The notes under the pieces are model-generated. The model made no database searches, was not told the DNA's origin, and was given only the letters and a program-made list of their open reading frames with translations. Shown in pieces: positions 8,522 through 18,698 of a stretch of 64,000 nt of DNA. The first letter of the stretch is position 1. Every line of letters begins with the position of its first letter. The position numbers were made by a program, and so were the translations under genes. This stretch comes from Bordetella avium (GTDB lineage: Bacteria > Pseudomonadota > Gammaproteobacteria > Burkholderiales > Burkholderiaceae_B), in contig NZ_CP139969.1 in assembly GCF_034424645.1 (NCBI RefSeq), forward strand, positions 434,001 to 498,000. The letters are read 5' to 3'.

Positions 8522-10420
8522 TCAGGCGTTCGCCAGACCCAGATAGCGGCAATCCAGTTCCAGCGACAGCTCGTCCATGCCCAGAATGTCGATTTCGACG
8601 GCGGCGCCGCGTTCGAGCTCAGGCATGCCGCCCACCCGCGTCACGAAGGGCGCATTGCCTAGGCGAACCAGATCCTCGCGCAGCACATGCGCGACGCAAC
8701 GGGTGATGTTCTGCTGGCGCAGCCAGCGCATGCACCAATAGCGCTCCATTGCGTTCTGGAAGTCAGCCCAGGTCGCATACTGCGCGTCAAAGGCGCCGAT
8801 GATGGCGAACAGGTCGGCGTCCTTGGGCTTGAAGGGAGCCACCAGGCGGGCGGACACGCCGTGTTCGACCGCCGCGATCAATTGCCATTGATTGACCAGA
8901 TCGACATAACGGCGCAGCGGCGAGGTGCTCCAGGCATATTGCGGCACGCCGATGGCTTCGTGCGGTAGGGCCTGGGTGCTCATGCGCACGCGGCCCGCCT
9001 GCTGCGAGCGGTAAATGCCCGGCACCCCGTGTTGATGCAGCAGGCCGCCCCACAGATTGTTGGCCAGAATCATGAACTCGGCCACCATGCGGTCCAGCGG
9101 CGCGTTGCGCTGGCGCGGCACCAGACGGACCGGGGTGTCGGGATCGTCAGGGCTGCCGTCCAGATAGAAGCTGTATTCGACGCGGCTGTTGTTTTCGGGT
9201 TTACCGCGAATGACCTCGCGCTGGGCCGACAGCGCCTGGGCGAGCTGCCACAGCGGGCGCAGCCAATGCGCATAGGGCAGCGGCGCGTCAGGATCGGCCA
9301 GGGCCGCCTCGGTGATTTCCGTGTCGAGTTGATTGTGACGCAGGTTCTCGCGCACCACAATGCGCTCGATACGGGTTTCCGAGGCGATGATTTCGCCAGT
9401 GATCGGGTCTGCGGTGACGTAGAGAGACAAGGCCGGCACGGCGCGTCCCGCATCCAGCGAAAACGCCTGAATGACCGAATCCGGCTGCATGGGAATCTTA
9501 TCGCCCGGCATATAAACCGTGGACAGCCGTTGCCGCGCCAGCTTGTCGAGCTCGCCACCGCGCGTGACGCTCAGACCCGGTGCGGCGACGTGGATGCCCA
9601 CGCGCACCTTGCCATCGGCCATCGGCGTGACCGACAAGGCATCGTCGATTTCGGTGGTGGTGATATCGTCAATCGAATAGATTTCGGCGTCGGCCAGCGG
9701 CAGCTCACGTTCCAGCGGCGGGATTTCCACCTCGGGAAACGCCACGCCACGCGGGAAATTCACGGCCAGAAAACGTTGCTTGTGCAGGGCCAGCGCATGC
9801 GGCCAGGCGCCCAGTTCCAGCAGCAGCCGGTCAGGGCTTTTCTGTAAGCGGGTGCAGGCGGCGTCCAGTGCCTTCCATTGCATGGTGTTTTTATCAGGAC
9901 GGACCAGCAGCGATTCGGCCATCTGGCCGATGGCTTCGGGCAGCCTGCCCTGAGCCATTTCCTCGACCCAGGCATCCTGTTGTTCGGCCTGGCGCTGTTT
10001 TTTCTCCAGCGCGGCCAGGGCGGCTTGAAGAATGTCGGGGGGCGCCGGACGATAATGGCCCTTGCCGCGGCGATGGAAATACACCGGCGCGCCATGCAAT
10101 CGCATCAGCAGCGCGGCCTGCTCGACGGCGTTGGGCGCATGGCCGAAATAATCGGCCGCCAGTACGGGGGCGTCGAATTCTTCCTGGGGAGCGCACTCCC
10201 ACAGAAAGGCCAGGTCGATGCCTTCGGCCAGGGCGGCCGCATCACGCATCAAGGCCACGGGCTCGGGCGAGGCGAAGGTAAACAGCGTGTTGGCGCGTTT
10301 GATCTTGCTGCGTTTGCCCGACTCCGATTCCACCTGCAGGCTGGCATCGGCTTCTGAGAGAATCTTGCCGGCCTTGAAGCTGCCGTCATCTTCGTAAAAC
10401 ACGTACATATTTCGGTCCAT
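8522..10420 (-). CDS. RNB-domain ribonuclease (RNase II/R family)
   Basis: A 632-residue exoribonuclease-like protein. An N-terminal RNA-binding region (MYVFYEDDGSFKAGKILSEA) precedes an RNB catalytic domain with the metal-binding IDDITTTEIDDAL near residue 255 and the late signature STSPLRRYVDLVNQ. It is shorter than RNase R and may not have a full C-terminal S1 domain; the last ~60 residues (GNAPFVTRVGGMPELERGAAVEIDILGMDELS) look S1-like. An alternative start is the ATG at 10408 (MYVFYEDD). The protein probably degrades RNA 3' to 5', but the exact substrate is not shown. Confidence 0.85.
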   Translation of the reverse strand: MDRNMYVFYEDDGSFKAGKILSEADASLQVESESGKRSKIKRANTLFTFASPEPVALMRDAAALAEGIDLAFLWECAPQEEFDAPVLAADYFGHAPNAVEQAALLMRLHGAPVYFHRRGKGHYRPAPPDILQAALAALEKKQRQAEQQDAWVEEMAQGRLPEAIGQMAESLLVRPDKNTMQWKALDAACTRLQKSPDRLLLELGAWPHALALHKQRFLAVNFPRGVAFPEVEIPPLERELPLADAEIYSIDDITTTEIDDALSVTPMADGKVRVGIHVAAPGLSVTRGGELDKLARQRLSTVYMPGDKIPMQPDSVIQAFSLDAGRAVPALSLYVTADPITGEIIASETRIERIVVRENLRHNQLDTEITEAALADPDAPLPYAHWLRPLWQLAQALSAQREVIRGKPENNSRVEYSFYLDGSPDDPDTPVRLVPRQRNAPLDRMVAEFMILANNLWGGLLHQHGVPGIYRSQQAGRVRMSTQALPHEAIGVPQYAWSTSPLRRYVDLVNQWQLIAAVEHGVSARLVAPFKPKDADLFAIIGAFDAQYATWADFQNAMERYWCMRWLRQQNITRCVAHVLREDLVRLGNAPFVTRVGGMPELERGAAVEIDILGMDELSLELDCRYLGLANA

Positions 10421-10455
10421 CGGGCCAGCTCGGGCCGGGCATAACGGGAAAGAAT

Positions 10456-11049
10456 TCAGTGGGGGCCGGTCAGCGCAAAATCAAGCACTTCCGGCAACCA
10501 TTGGGCGAAGTCGGACACACCGTGGTCGCTTCCGGGAATGATGCGTTGCCTGCACCCTGCGAAGCGCTCGCGCATCTCGCGCCAGTCCAGCACTTCGTCG
10601 CCCGTTGCCGCGATCAGGAAATAACGCTCCGGGTGGGTCAGCACAGGCACATGCAGCTCATGCAATTCCTGCACATAGTCGGGCAGGAATACGAAAGGGG
10701 CGGCAGAATGATACATCTTGTGTTCGCCGACCTGGGTGGCAAGGTCGCGCGGTGCGTTCACGGCGGGGTTGATCAGCACCGCCTTGCAATCGAGCACTTG
10801 GGCCAGCCAGGTCGCGTAATAGCCGCCGAGCGAGGAGCCTACCACGGTCAGATTGCGCGGCGGCGCATCGCCCAGCAGATTCTGCGCCAGTTCGCGCGCG
10901 AGCTCGGCCGCCGCTTTCGGGCTGGCAGGCAATTGCGGGCAGGCCCAGTCGGCAGGCCTGTCGGCCATGGCCTGCGCCATCAGGCGTGCCTTGAATGAGT
11001 CAGGCGATGATCGAAACCCGTGCAGATAAAGGATTTTGGCTTCAGGCAT
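10456..11049 (-). CDS. YqiA-like alpha/beta hydrolase (esterase)
   Basis: A 197-residue alpha/beta hydrolase of the YqiA/UPF0227 group. The N-terminal ILYLHGFRSSPDSFKA provides the oxyanion segment, VVGSSLGGYYATWLA the nucleophile elbow (G-S-S-L-G), and late DEVLDW and GSDHGVSDF the acid and histidine. I set the start at ATG 11049, which leaves 10 bp to mpl; a longer reading would run into mpl. YqiA hydrolyses short acyl esters in vitro; the natural substrate is unknown. Same-strand spacing suggests co-transcription with mpl. Confidence 0.85.
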   Translation of the reverse strand: MPEAKILYLHGFRSSPDSFKARLMAQAMADRPADWACPQLPASPKAAAELARELAQNLLGDAPPRNLTVVGSSLGGYYATWLAQVLDCKAVLINPAVNAPRDLATQVGEHKMYHSAAPFVFLPDYVQELHELHVPVLTHPERYFLIAATGDEVLDWREMRERFAGCRQRIIPGSDHGVSDFAQWLPEVLDFALTGPH

Positions 11050-11059
11050 GGCCGGACTC

Positions 11060-12430
11060 TCAGCGCGGTTGAGCCAGGGCGGCAAGCAGTTTGTCGTGCA
11101 CGCCGCCAAAACCGCCATTGCTCATGACCAGGATATGGTCGCCCGGAGCCGCTGCCCGGGCTACCGCATTGACCAGGGCATTCAGGTCGTCGTGGCTGCT
11201 GGCGCGCTCACCCAGTGGCGACAGCACTTCGGTCGGATTCCAGCCCAGTGCGTGTTTGCCTTCCTGCGCGCCAAAGCAAAACACCTGATCCGCGCCGGCC
11301 AGCGCCTGCGGCAGTCGTGCGGCCATGGTTCCCAGTTTCATAGTGTTCGAACGTGGTTCAAGCACAGCCAGAATCCGGGCTGGCCCGACCTGGCGGCGCA
11401 GACCGGCGATCGTGGTGGCGATCGCCGTCGGATGGTGGGCGAAATCGTCGTAGACCTTCACGCCATTGATCGTGCCGCGCAGCTCCATACGCCGCTTCAC
11501 ACCGGCAAACCGGCAGAGAGCCGCAATGCCGTCGCTGGCCGGGATGCCGATATTTTCGGCGGCCGCCAATGCGGCCAGGGCATTCATGCGGTTGTGTTCG
11601 CCGCCCAGGGACCAGCGCACCATGCCTTGATCGCGGCCATCACGCAGCACCGTGAACGCGCCCAGTTCGTCGGCAGGGCCGGCCTGCCAAGCGCCGCCTG
11701 CGCCAAAGCGCACCGTCCGCGACCAGCAGCCACGGGCCAGCACGCGTTCCAGCGCCTCGCTGCGGGTCGGCAGCACGACGCATCCCTCGGACGGGATGGT
11801 GCGCACCAGATGATGGAATTGCGTTTCTATCGCCGCCAGATCCGGAAAGATGTCGGCGTGATCGTATTCCAGGTTATTCAGAATGGCTGTTCGCGGCCGG
11901 TAGTGCACGAATTTTGAGCGCTTGTCGAAAAAGGCGGTGTCGTATTCATCGGCCTCGATCACGAAGGGACGCGAGCCGAACTGGTAGCGTGCCGACACTT
12001 TGAGGTCGGGCGCCACCCCACCGATCAGGAAGTTGGGTTTGAGACCGGCCTCTTCCAGAATCCAGGCGAGCATCGAGCTGGTGGTGGTTTTGCCATGCGT
12101 GCCAGCAACAGCCAGTACATGGGATTGGGGCAGGATGTTGTCCCCGAGCCATTGGGGGCCGGACACATAGCGCGCGCCGCTGTTCAGGATCGCTTCCATC
12201 AGGGGATTGCCCCGGCTGACCACATTGCCGATCACGAAGAGGTCGGGTTTCAAAGCCAGTTGGTCAGCGCCAAAACCCTCTATAAGAGAGATGCCTTGCT
12301 CGGCGAGCTGGGTGCTCATGGGTGGATAGACGCCCGCGTCGCAGCCCGTGACTTTATGGCCGGCGGCGCGCGCGATCAGCGCCAATCCGCCCATGAAGGT
12401 GCCGCAAATGCCAAGAATATGTAAATGCAT
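11060..12430 (-). CDS. mpl: UDP-N-acetylmuramate:L-alanyl-gamma-D-glutamyl-meso-diaminopimelate ligase
   Basis: Mpl, 456 residues, a Mur-ligase-family enzyme that joins recycled tripeptide to UDP-MurNAc, feeding turnover products back to peptidoglycan synthesis. The N-terminus HLHILGICGTFMGGLALIAR is Mpl-specific, VAGTHGKTTTSSML near residue 110 is the ATP-binding loop, and FAHHPTAI and GEHNRMNALAALAA are central and C-terminal Mur motifs. The ATG at 12430 is preceded by GAGGAG with ideal spacing. With mtgA here and anmK further right, this is a second cell-wall turnover function in the window. Confidence 0.95.
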   Translation of the reverse strand: MHLHILGICGTFMGGLALIARAAGHKVTGCDAGVYPPMSTQLAEQGISLIEGFGADQLALKPDLFVIGNVVSRGNPLMEAILNSGARYVSGPQWLGDNILPQSHVLAVAGTHGKTTTSSMLAWILEEAGLKPNFLIGGVAPDLKVSARYQFGSRPFVIEADEYDTAFFDKRSKFVHYRPRTAILNNLEYDHADIFPDLAAIETQFHHLVRTIPSEGCVVLPTRSEALERVLARGCWSRTVRFGAGGAWQAGPADELGAFTVLRDGRDQGMVRWSLGGEHNRMNALAALAAAENIGIPASDGIAALCRFAGVKRRMELRGTINGVKVYDDFAHHPTAIATTIAGLRRQVGPARILAVLEPRSNTMKLGTMAARLPQALAGADQVFCFGAQEGKHALGWNPTEVLSPLGERASSHDDLNALVNAVARAAAPGDHILVMSNGGFGGVHDKLLAALAQPR

Positions 12431-12497
12431 GGGATTCTCCTCATAGCATTGTAGAAGGATCATCGGCTTGGCGTGGGGACGGTATATGATGGGTGCT

Positions 12498-13013
12498 ATG
12501 AATCGCCGTCTCTTCTTTACCGCTGGCGCGGCCGTCATCGTTGTCGCGGCGGGCGGTTTGCTCTATAGCCGGTCGCGTCCGGCAGCATCTCCAGACCCGT
12601 TGCAGCAATTGCTGGCGTCGTCTCTGCCTGATCTGCATGGCCAGCCTCAGGCCTTGTCGCAATGGCGCGGGCGCCCTATGGTGATTAACTTCTGGGCTAC
12701 CTGGTGTGCACCTTGCGTGAAGGAAATGCCCGAGCTGGAAGCTCTCAGCAAAAAGGCTGCTAAAGTGCAGTTTGTCGGGATCGGTGTCGATACCGCCGAC
12801 AATATGCGAAAATTTGTCGAGAAACTGCCTGTTTCCTACCCTCTGCTTGTGATGGGTTCCGCAGCGATCGACACCCTGCGTAAGCTGGATAATCCATCGG
12901 GCGGCCTGCCTTTCACCTTGGTTTTGAATGCAGATGGCAGCATTAGGCAGAAGATATTGGGTCAAATCGATCCGAACGCCCTGGAAAAGACCGTTCTTGA
13001 TCTTGTCGTCTGA
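12498..13013 (+). CDS. TlpA/ResA-like thioredoxin-fold protein
   Basis: A 171-residue membrane-anchored or exported thiol-disulfide protein. The N-terminal MNRRLFFTAGAAVIVVAAGGLLY is an uncleaved anchor or signal. The redox motif is WATWCAPC, with cysteines at 70 and 73, followed by KEMPELEAL, and a cis-proline segment GGLPFTLVL. Such proteins usually act as periplasmic reductants, for example in cytochrome c maturation. An ATG at 12486 (MMGAMNRR) is an alternative start with GGGGA upstream. It is divergent from mpl and leads into aroQ-accB-accC. Confidence 0.87.
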   Translation: MNRRLFFTAGAAVIVVAAGGLLYSRSRPAASPDPLQQLLASSLPDLHGQPQALSQWRGRPMVINFWATWCAPCVKEMPELEALSKKAAKVQFVGIGVDTADNMRKFVEKLPVSYPLLVMGSAAIDTLRKLDNPSGGLPFTLVLNADGSIRQKILGQIDPNALEKTVLDLVV

Positions 13014-13088
13014 GCCAGTTGCGCAAATCGCTCGAATTGGCGTAAAAAGGCGGTTTATAGATTGTTTTGCCAGCAACTGGCAGGCCAA

Positions 13089-13523
13089 ATGGCGCGAAGC
13101 ATCCTTGTATTGCATGGCCCGAATCTGAATCTCCTTGGAGTCCGGGAGCCCGAGATCTACGGCAGCCGCACGCTGGCTCAGATCAACGAGGATCTCTCAT
13201 CCTTGGCGAACGAGCTTGGCGTGAGCCTATCGGCTTGGCAGAGCAATCATGAAGGGGCTCTGGTAGACCGTATCCAGGCCGCGTCGAAGGACGGAACGGA
13301 CTTCATTATTATCAACGCGGCAGCGTACACGCATACCAGCGTGGCGTTACGCGATGCGTTGGCTGGGGTGGCCATCCCATTTATCGAAGTACATTTGTCC
13401 AACCTGTATAAGCGCGAGAGTTTCCGGCATCACTCGTATCTCTCGGATATCGCGGTCGGCCTGATTAGCGGCCTGGGCGCAGACGGCTACGAGGCGGCCT
13501 TGCGTTACGCGGTGCGGCACTGA
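13089..13523 (+). CDS. aroQ: 3-dehydroquinate dehydratase, type II
   Basis: AroQ, 144 residues, catalyses dehydration of 3-dehydroquinate to 3-dehydroshikimate. It shows the type II motifs [19 protein letters not shown] with the catalytic tyrosine, [29 protein letters not shown] with the histidine, and [13 protein letters not shown]. The ATG at 13089 matches the normal [12 protein letters not shown] start; a longer reading would add an unlikely leader. It precedes accB by 90 bp, the usual order in Bordetella-like genomes. Confidence 0.95.
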   Translation: MARSILVLHGPNLNLLGVREPEIYGSRTLAQINEDLSSLANELGVSLSAWQSNHEGALVDRIQAASKDGTDFIIINAAAYTHTSVALRDALAGVAIPFIEVHLSNLYKRESFRHHSYLSDIAVGLISGLGADGYEAALRYAVRH

Positions 13524-13613
13524 GACCCCAGCCGGGCCGACTTTTTCCTTAGCAAAACATCACAAGTTCCCGCCGCATGCGGGTGCTGTCAACATTATCG
13601 GGAAGCAGCTTTT

Positions 13614-14057
13614 ATGGACCTCCGAAAACTCAAGACCTTGATCGACCTGGTGGCTGAATCGGGCATCGCCGAACTTGAAATCACCGAAGGCGAGGGCAAG
13701 GTTCGCATCGTCAAGTTCTCCCAAGCGCTGCAACCCGTCGCTTACCAGGCAGCCGCGCCTGCGGCGGCCGTAGTGGGTTCGCCGGCAGCCGCACCCGCCG
13801 AGCCGGCTGCTCCGGTCATTCAGGGGCATGTGGTCAAGGCTCCGATGGTTGGCACCTTTTACCGTTCGCCCAACCCTGGCGCCGCACCCTTCGTGGAAGT
13901 CGGCCAGACCGTCAAGGAAGGCGAAGCGCTTTGCATCATTGAAGCCATGAAGTTGCTCAATGAAATCGAAGCCGACAAGTCCGGCGTGATCAAAGAAATT
14001 CTGGTCGAGAACGGTGAGCCGGTCGAGTACGGTCAACCCCTGTTCGTCATTGGCTGA
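13614..14057 (+). CDS. accB: Biotin carboxyl carrier protein of acetyl-CoA carboxylase
   Basis: AccB, 147 residues, carries biotin for acetyl-CoA carboxylase, the first step of fatty-acid synthesis. An N-terminal helical domain ([23 protein letters not shown]) is followed by an Ala/Pro linker and the biotinyl domain, with the biotin-accepting lysine K113 in EAMKLLNE, 34 residues from the C-terminus as expected. GGGAAG precedes the start. accC follows after 8 bp, giving the usual accBC operon. Confidence 0.97.
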   Translation: MDLRKLKTLIDLVAESGIAELEITEGEGKVRIVKFSQALQPVAYQAAAPAAAVVGSPAAAPAEPAAPVIQGHVVKAPMVGTFYRSPNPGAAPFVEVGQTVKEGEALCIIEAMKLLNEIEADKSGVIKEILVENGEPVEYGQPLFVIG

Positions 14058-14065
14058 TAGCGCAA

Positions 14066-15412
14066 ATGTTCGAAAAAATCCTGATCGCAAACCGCGGCGA
14101 GATCGCACTGCGTATCCAGCGCGCCTGCCGCGAGCTGGGCATCAAGACGGTGGTGGTGCACTCTGAGGCTGACCGTGACGCGAAGTATGTGCGTCTGGCT
14201 GATGAGTCCGTGTGCATCGGGCCGGCTCCCTCGCGTGAAAGCTACCTCAATATGCCGGCCATCATTTCGGCCGCCGAGGTGACCGACGCCGAGGCCATTC
14301 ATCCGGGCTACGGTTTTCTCTCCGAGAACGCCGACTTCGCCGAACGTGTCGAGAAGAGCGGTTTTGTCTTTATCGGCCCGCGTCCTGAAACTATTCGCCT
14401 GATGGGCGATAAGGTCAGCGCCAAGCAAGCCATGATCGAAGCCGGCGTGCCCGTGGTGCCCGGTTCGCAGGGCGCGCTGCCTGATGATCCGCAGGAAATC
14501 CTGCGCATAGCTCGCGAAGTGGGCTATCCGGTCATCATCAAGGCCGCCGGCGGCGGCGGTGGCCGAGGCATGCGCGTGGTGTACACCGAAGCGGCATTGC
14601 TGAATGCGGTCACCATGACGCGTTCCGAAGCGGGTGCGGCCTTCAACAATCCCGAAGTCTATATGGAGAAGTTCCTGGAAAATCCGCGTCACGTGGAGAT
14701 CCAGGTGCTGGCCGATGGCGGCCGCAATGCCGTTTGGCTGGGCGAGCGCGATTGCTCCATGCAGCGGCGCCACCAGAAGGTCATCGAAGAGGCGCCGGCG
14801 CCAGGGATTCCCCGTCGTCTGATCGAGCGTATCGGGGACCGTTGCGCCGACGCCTGCCGTAAGATGGGCTATCGCGGCGCGGGCACCTTCGAGTTCCTGT
14901 TCGAAAACGGCGAGTTCTATTTCATCGAAATGAACACCCGTATCCAGGTTGAGCATCCGGTGACTGAGTTGATCACCGGCGTTGACCTGGTTCAGCAGCA
15001 GATCCTGATCGCCGCGGGCGAAAAGTTCACGCTGCGTCAGCGTGACATCACCCTCAAGGGCCATGCGCTCGAGTGCCGTATCAACGCGGAAGATCCTTTC
15101 CGTTTTGTGCCCAGCCCCGGCCGCATCACCAACTGGCATACGCCGGGCGGTCCCGGTGTACGCATCGATTCGCATGCCTTCAATGGCTATTTCGTGCCGC
15201 CCAACTACGATTCGATGATCGCCAAGGTCATCACCTACGGTGATACCCGTGAGCAGGCCCTGGCCCGTATGCGCACCGCGCTGTCGGAAATGGTCGTGGA
15301 GGGCATTCAGACCAACATCCCGCTGCATCGCGAGCTGTTGCAGGATGCCCGCTTCATCGAAGGCGGCACCAGTATCCATTATCTGGAAAACAAGCTGGCT
15401 CAGCGTCCTTGA
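14066..15412 (+). CDS. accC: Biotin carboxylase subunit of acetyl-CoA carboxylase
   Basis: AccC, 448 residues, carboxylates biotin on AccB using ATP and bicarbonate. It shows the N-terminal [20 protein letters not shown], the glycine-rich ATP-grasp loop [11 protein letters not shown] near residue 160, and the active-site segment [14 protein letters not shown]. The length equals the family norm. A strong rho-independent terminator at 15421-15445 ends the accBC transcript. Confidence 0.97.
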   Translation: MFEKILIANRGEIALRIQRACRELGIKTVVVHSEADRDAKYVRLADESVCIGPAPSRESYLNMPAIISAAEVTDAEAIHPGYGFLSENADFAERVEKSGFVFIGPRPETIRLMGDKVSAKQAMIEAGVPVVPGSQGALPDDPQEILRIAREVGYPVIIKAAGGGGGRGMRVVYTEAALLNAVTMTRSEAGAAFNNPEVYMEKFLENPRHVEIQVLADGGRNAVWLGERDCSMQRRHQKVIEEAPAPGIPRRLIERIGDRCADACRKMGYRGAGTFEFLFENGEFYFIEMNTRIQVEHPVTELITGVDLVQQQILIAAGEKFTLRQRDITLKGHALECRINAEDPFRFVPSPGRITNWHTPGGPGVRIDSHAFNGYFVPPNYDSMIAKVITYGDTREQALARMRTALSEMVVEGIQTNIPLHRELLQDARFIEGGTSIHYLENKLAQRP

Positions 15413-15420
15413 GCAGTGAT

Positions 15421-15445
15421 CGGGGCCCGTGCGGCCCCGTTTTTT
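15421..15445 (+). terminator. Rho-independent terminator after accBC
   Basis: A perfect 7-bp stem, CGGGGCC / GGCCCCG, with a 5-nt loop CGTGC, is followed by six T residues. It begins 9 bp after the accC stop and ends well before the prmA start. Confidence 0.9.
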
Positions 15446-15502
15446 GTATTGATGGCGACAGGGCCCGCGATGTGCGGGCCTTGCCGCAAGGAAGAAGCAC
15501 AG

Positions 15503-16420
15503 ATGCGTGAATTGGTCCTTTATTGCCGCGAAGCTCAGGCGGAGGCTTTGTCCGATGCCTTGCTGGACGCGGGCGTGCTGTCGGTCTCGGTTGAGGATGC
15601 TGACTTCGGCACCGAAGATGAGCGGCCTCTGTTTGGCGAGCCCGGTACGGAACCCGAGGTGCAGGCTTGGGACCGCAATTGCGTCGTGGCGCTTTTGCCC
15701 GATGGCGTCGATCCCGCGCAATTGCTCGAAGAAGCGGCCCAGGCCGCGCTGCTCGACGCCGCTGAGTTCGCGGGCTGGACGCTGCGTGAAGTGCCCGATG
15801 CAGACTGGGTGCGTCTGACGCAATCGCAGTTTGGCCCCATCCGCATTTCCGATCAGCTGTGGATCGTACCCAGTTGGCATCGTGAAGACACGGACGAGGC
15901 CACGGCATCCATTCCCGAAGGTGCTTTGCGCATCGAGCTGGACCCGGGGCTGGCATTCGGCACGGGCAGCCACCCCACCACCCATCTTTGCCTGGCTTGG
16001 CTGGAGTCCGAGCTGCCTGCCGGCGCCGACTTGCTGGACTACGGCTGCGGTTCCGGCATCCTGGCGATCGCGGCGCGCAAGCTGGGGGCCGGCGACACGA
16101 CGGCTGTCGACATCGATCCGCAAGCCGTGCAGTCCACCCGTGACAATGCCGAGGTCAACCAGGTGAGTCTGGCGGCCGAGTTGCCGGAGGGGTTGGCCGA
16201 TGGCCAGTTCCGCGTCGTGGTGGCGAATATTCTTTCCAATCCCTTGAAGGTGCTGGCGCCCATGCTGGCCGGGCGTGTCGCGCCTGGCGGTGATCTGGTG
16301 CTGTCCGGTGTCCTGGAACGACAGGCGCAAGAGGTGGCTGCGGCCTATGCGCCCTGGCTGGCCATGTCGGTATGGCGTGCCCGCGACGGTTGGGTCTGCC
16401 TGCACGGGCGCAAAGCCTGA
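15503..16420 (+). CDS. prmA: Ribosomal protein L11 methyltransferase
   Basis: PrmA, 305 residues, trimethylates ribosomal protein L11 using S-adenosylmethionine. The N-terminal substrate-recognition domain begins [20 protein letters not shown]; the catalytic domain has [15 protein letters not shown], the SAM-binding [19 protein letters not shown], and [10 protein letters not shown] as the N-x-x-x-x-P-L motif. AAGGAAG lies 10 nt before the ATG. The gene follows accC in the order common to betaproteobacteria. Confidence 0.95.
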   Translation: MRELVLYCREAQAEALSDALLDAGVLSVSVEDADFGTEDERPLFGEPGTEPEVQAWDRNCVVALLPDGVDPAQLLEEAAQAALLDAAEFAGWTLREVPDADWVRLTQSQFGPIRISDQLWIVPSWHREDTDEATASIPEGALRIELDPGLAFGTGSHPTTHLCLAWLESELPAGADLLDYGCGSGILAIAARKLGAGDTTAVDIDPQAVQSTRDNAEVNQVSLAAELPEGLADGQFRVVVANILSNPLKVLAPMLAGRVAPGGDLVLSGVLERQAQEVAAAYAPWLAMSVWRARDGWVCLHGRKA

Positions 16421-16441
16421 TTCGCGGGCAGGGGCAAAATC

Positions 16442-17566
16442 ATGTCCTTGGTGACCCGCTGCCCGCATTGCGCAACGGCTTTCAAGGTCGTTGCGGATCA
16501 GTTGCGCGTGCGCAATGGTCTGGTGCGCTGCGGCGTTTGCAACACGGTTTTTGATGGCCGTGCCTGCCTGGTGACGCCTGGCGGGCCGGTCAACCAGGCG
16601 CCGGTGCCTGTGATCGAGCAAGCGCTGCCCGAACCCGCCGCGCCTGTTTCCATACCGCCTCCCCCGCCCGCGCCGCCGCTGCCTGCCGTGCTGCGCGGGC
16701 GTGACGCCATGCAGCGTGACCAAGAGGACCCGGAACCCCGAGCCGATGAGGATGCTCGCGATGAGCCGCCTTGGGAGGAGCGCCAGAGCCTCGGCTCGAA
16801 GGATGCGCTGCCCGACAGGTTGGGTTCGCATCAAGACGCAGCGCAACGCGCGGCTGACGATGGCGCGGACCGTGATGTTTTTTCTGCCGATGGGCCCTGG
16901 AGTTTTAGTGCGGAACCGCGAATAAACGGTCCTCGCGAGCCCGGTCTGGCCGGGCCGGCCGAGCCTATCGAGGCTGATGCCGTGCCGGGCGAACGGCGTA
17001 CCCGGTTTTCCAGCGCGACCGACAGCGGGCGCACGCCGCCGGAATTCCTGGATGACGACCGGGCGCGCTCACGGGGTTTGGGCCGACGGCTGTGGCTGCT
17101 GGCCTGCCTCCTGGGTTTGCTGGCGCTGGGCTTGCAACTGGCCTATGTGTACCGCAGCGCCATCGCGACCTCGGTGCCGGCCTTGCGGCCGGTTCTGGAG
17201 CTGGCTTGCAAGCCGCTGGCTTGCTCGGTGGCTTACACGCGCCGGCTGGAGCGCATCAGTATCGTGTCGTCTTCGCTGCGCGCACCGCAGGGCGCGGCGC
17301 TTGCCGAGGGCCGCACGTCCCTGGTGTTGAATGTGGTGATGCGTAACCGTTACGACAAGCCTCAGCCCTGGCCTGCGCTGGTGCTGGAATTGACCGATAT
17401 TTCGGATGCTGTGGTGGCACGCAAAGTGTTGCTGCCCCAGGATTATCTCGATCCCGCGCAGGCCCGAGGGCCTTTTGGCGCGAATGAGGAAGTCAAGCTC
17501 GCCGTGCCTATCGAAGTGCAGGGCATCAACGTTAACGGCTTTCAACTCGAAAAATTTTTCCCCTGA
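16442..17566 (+). CDS. Zinc-ribbon and DUF3426 membrane protein
   Basis: A 374-residue protein with an N-terminal MJ0042-type zinc ribbon (TRCPHC...VRCGVC, four cysteines in the first 35 residues), a long Pro- and Asp-rich low-complexity linker, one membrane helix near residues 215-235 (LWLLACLLGLLALGLQLAYV) and a C-terminal DUF3426 domain (LVLNVVMRNRYDKPQPWPALVLELTD). The fold resembles FxLYD/late-embryogenesis-type beta domains. Function is unknown. It sits between prmA and a sugar-kinase gene, as in other members of the order. Confidence 0.85.
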   Translation: MSLVTRCPHCATAFKVVADQLRVRNGLVRCGVCNTVFDGRACLVTPGGPVNQAPVPVIEQALPEPAAPVSIPPPPPAPPLPAVLRGRDAMQRDQEDPEPRADEDARDEPPWEERQSLGSKDALPDRLGSHQDAAQRAADDGADRDVFSADGPWSFSAEPRINGPREPGLAGPAEPIEADAVPGERRTRFSSATDSGRTPPEFLDDDRARSRGLGRRLWLLACLLGLLALGLQLAYVYRSAIATSVPALRPVLELACKPLACSVAYTRRLERISIVSSSLRAPQGAALAEGRTSLVLNVVMRNRYDKPQPWPALVLELTDISDAVVARKVLLPQDYLDPAQARGPFGANEEVKLAVPIEVQGINVNGFQLEKFFP

Positions 17567-17575
17567 AGGATGACT

Positions 17576-18517
17576 ATGACCTCTTCCGTGCTGGTATGTG
17601 GCTCGATGGCTTTCGATACCATCGCCGTGTTTGAAGGCTATTTCAAAGATCACATCCTCCCGGATCGCATCCAATCGCTGAGCGTTTCTTTTCTTGTGCC
17701 GCGCATGCGCAAGGAATATGGCGGCTGCGCAGGCAATATTGCCTACACCATGCACTTGCTGGGCGGCCGGCCAGTGCCGGTGGCGACCATCGGTGAAGAC
17801 GCCGCCGATTACGTCGAACGCTTTACCAAGCTGGGCATAGATGTGTCCCGCCTGAAGGTCGTGCCCGACACCTTCACTGCGCAGTGCTTTATTTCCACCG
17901 ATCTGGACGACAATCAGATCACGGCCTTTCATCCCGGTGCGATGTCCTTCTCCGCGCAGAATGACCTGAGCCAGGCCGATGCCGCCTGGGCGATCGTCGC
18001 GCCCGACGCCAAAGAAGGCATGTTCGCCCATGCCCACGCGCTTTCGGCACGTGGCATTCCGTTCATCTTCGATCTGGGTCAGGCCATGCCGCTCTTCGAG
18101 GGCGACGACCTCGAACGCATGTTGGGCCTGTGCCAGGCGATGACGGTCAATGACTATGAAGCCAGCGTGGTCGAACAGCGTACCGGCCGCAAGATGGCGG
18201 ATATTGCCCGCGGCCTGCGTGCGGTCATCGTGACGCGAGGCGCTGAGGGCGCCACGCTCTACACCGAGGGTCAGGAAGTGCATATCGCGCCGGTCAAGGC
18301 CGATGAGGTGCTCGATCCGACGGGGTGCGGCGACGCCCATCGTGGCGGTCTGCTTTACGGTCTGACCTCGGGCTGGAGCTGGGCTGACAGCGCCCGTCTG
18401 GCCAACGTCATGGGCGCTATTAAGATCGCCTCGCGCGGTCCGCAGAATCATGCGCCCAGTCGCGATGACATTAACCGTCGTCTGCAAAGCGCCTACGGCT
18501 TGCAATTACCGGCCTGA
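17576..18517 (+). CDS. PfkB-family carbohydrate kinase (adenosine kinase-like)
   Basis: A 313-residue ribokinase-fold kinase. Motifs are the N-terminal CGSMAFDTIAVFEG, the family 1 segment GGCAGNIAYTMHLLGG near residue 50, and the C-terminal catalytic region DPTGCGDAHRGGLLYG carrying the catalytic aspartate (usually G-A-G-D; here G-C-G-D). The sequence most resembles adenosine kinase-like members of proteobacteria, but the substrate is not proven. The ATG at 17576 fits GAAGG 6 nt upstream better than the ATG at 17570. It directly follows the DUF3426 gene. Confidence 0.83.
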   Translation: MTSSVLVCGSMAFDTIAVFEGYFKDHILPDRIQSLSVSFLVPRMRKEYGGCAGNIAYTMHLLGGRPVPVATIGEDAADYVERFTKLGIDVSRLKVVPDTFTAQCFISTDLDDNQITAFHPGAMSFSAQNDLSQADAAWAIVAPDAKEGMFAHAHALSARGIPFIFDLGQAMPLFEGDDLERMLGLCQAMTVNDYEASVVEQRTGRKMADIARGLRAVIVTRGAEGATLYTEGQEVHIAPVKADEVLDPTGCGDAHRGGLLYGLTSGWSWADSARLANVMGAIKIASRGPQNHAPSRDDINRRLQSAYGLQLPA

Positions 18518-18698
18518 TTTTTGTCAAACTCCCCTATTGGCGGGCCGGGAACCTTGCGCCCGCCATGTCTGACTAAACTCTGATTGAACCTGCGTGGCGT
18601 CTGCCACGCTCGTTTCACCCTGTTTCCAGCCCGCCCGCGAATTGTCCGGCGGCAGAGTATTATCGAGAATGTAGGTACATTCCGATCGAGGAGTCTCA

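Noticed and set aside
14033..16846. 937-codon open frame on the minus strand opposite accC, prmA and the DUF3426 gene
   Set aside because: It mirrors codon-position bias of strongly coding plus-strand genes; no protein family is visible and the plus-strand genes are certain.
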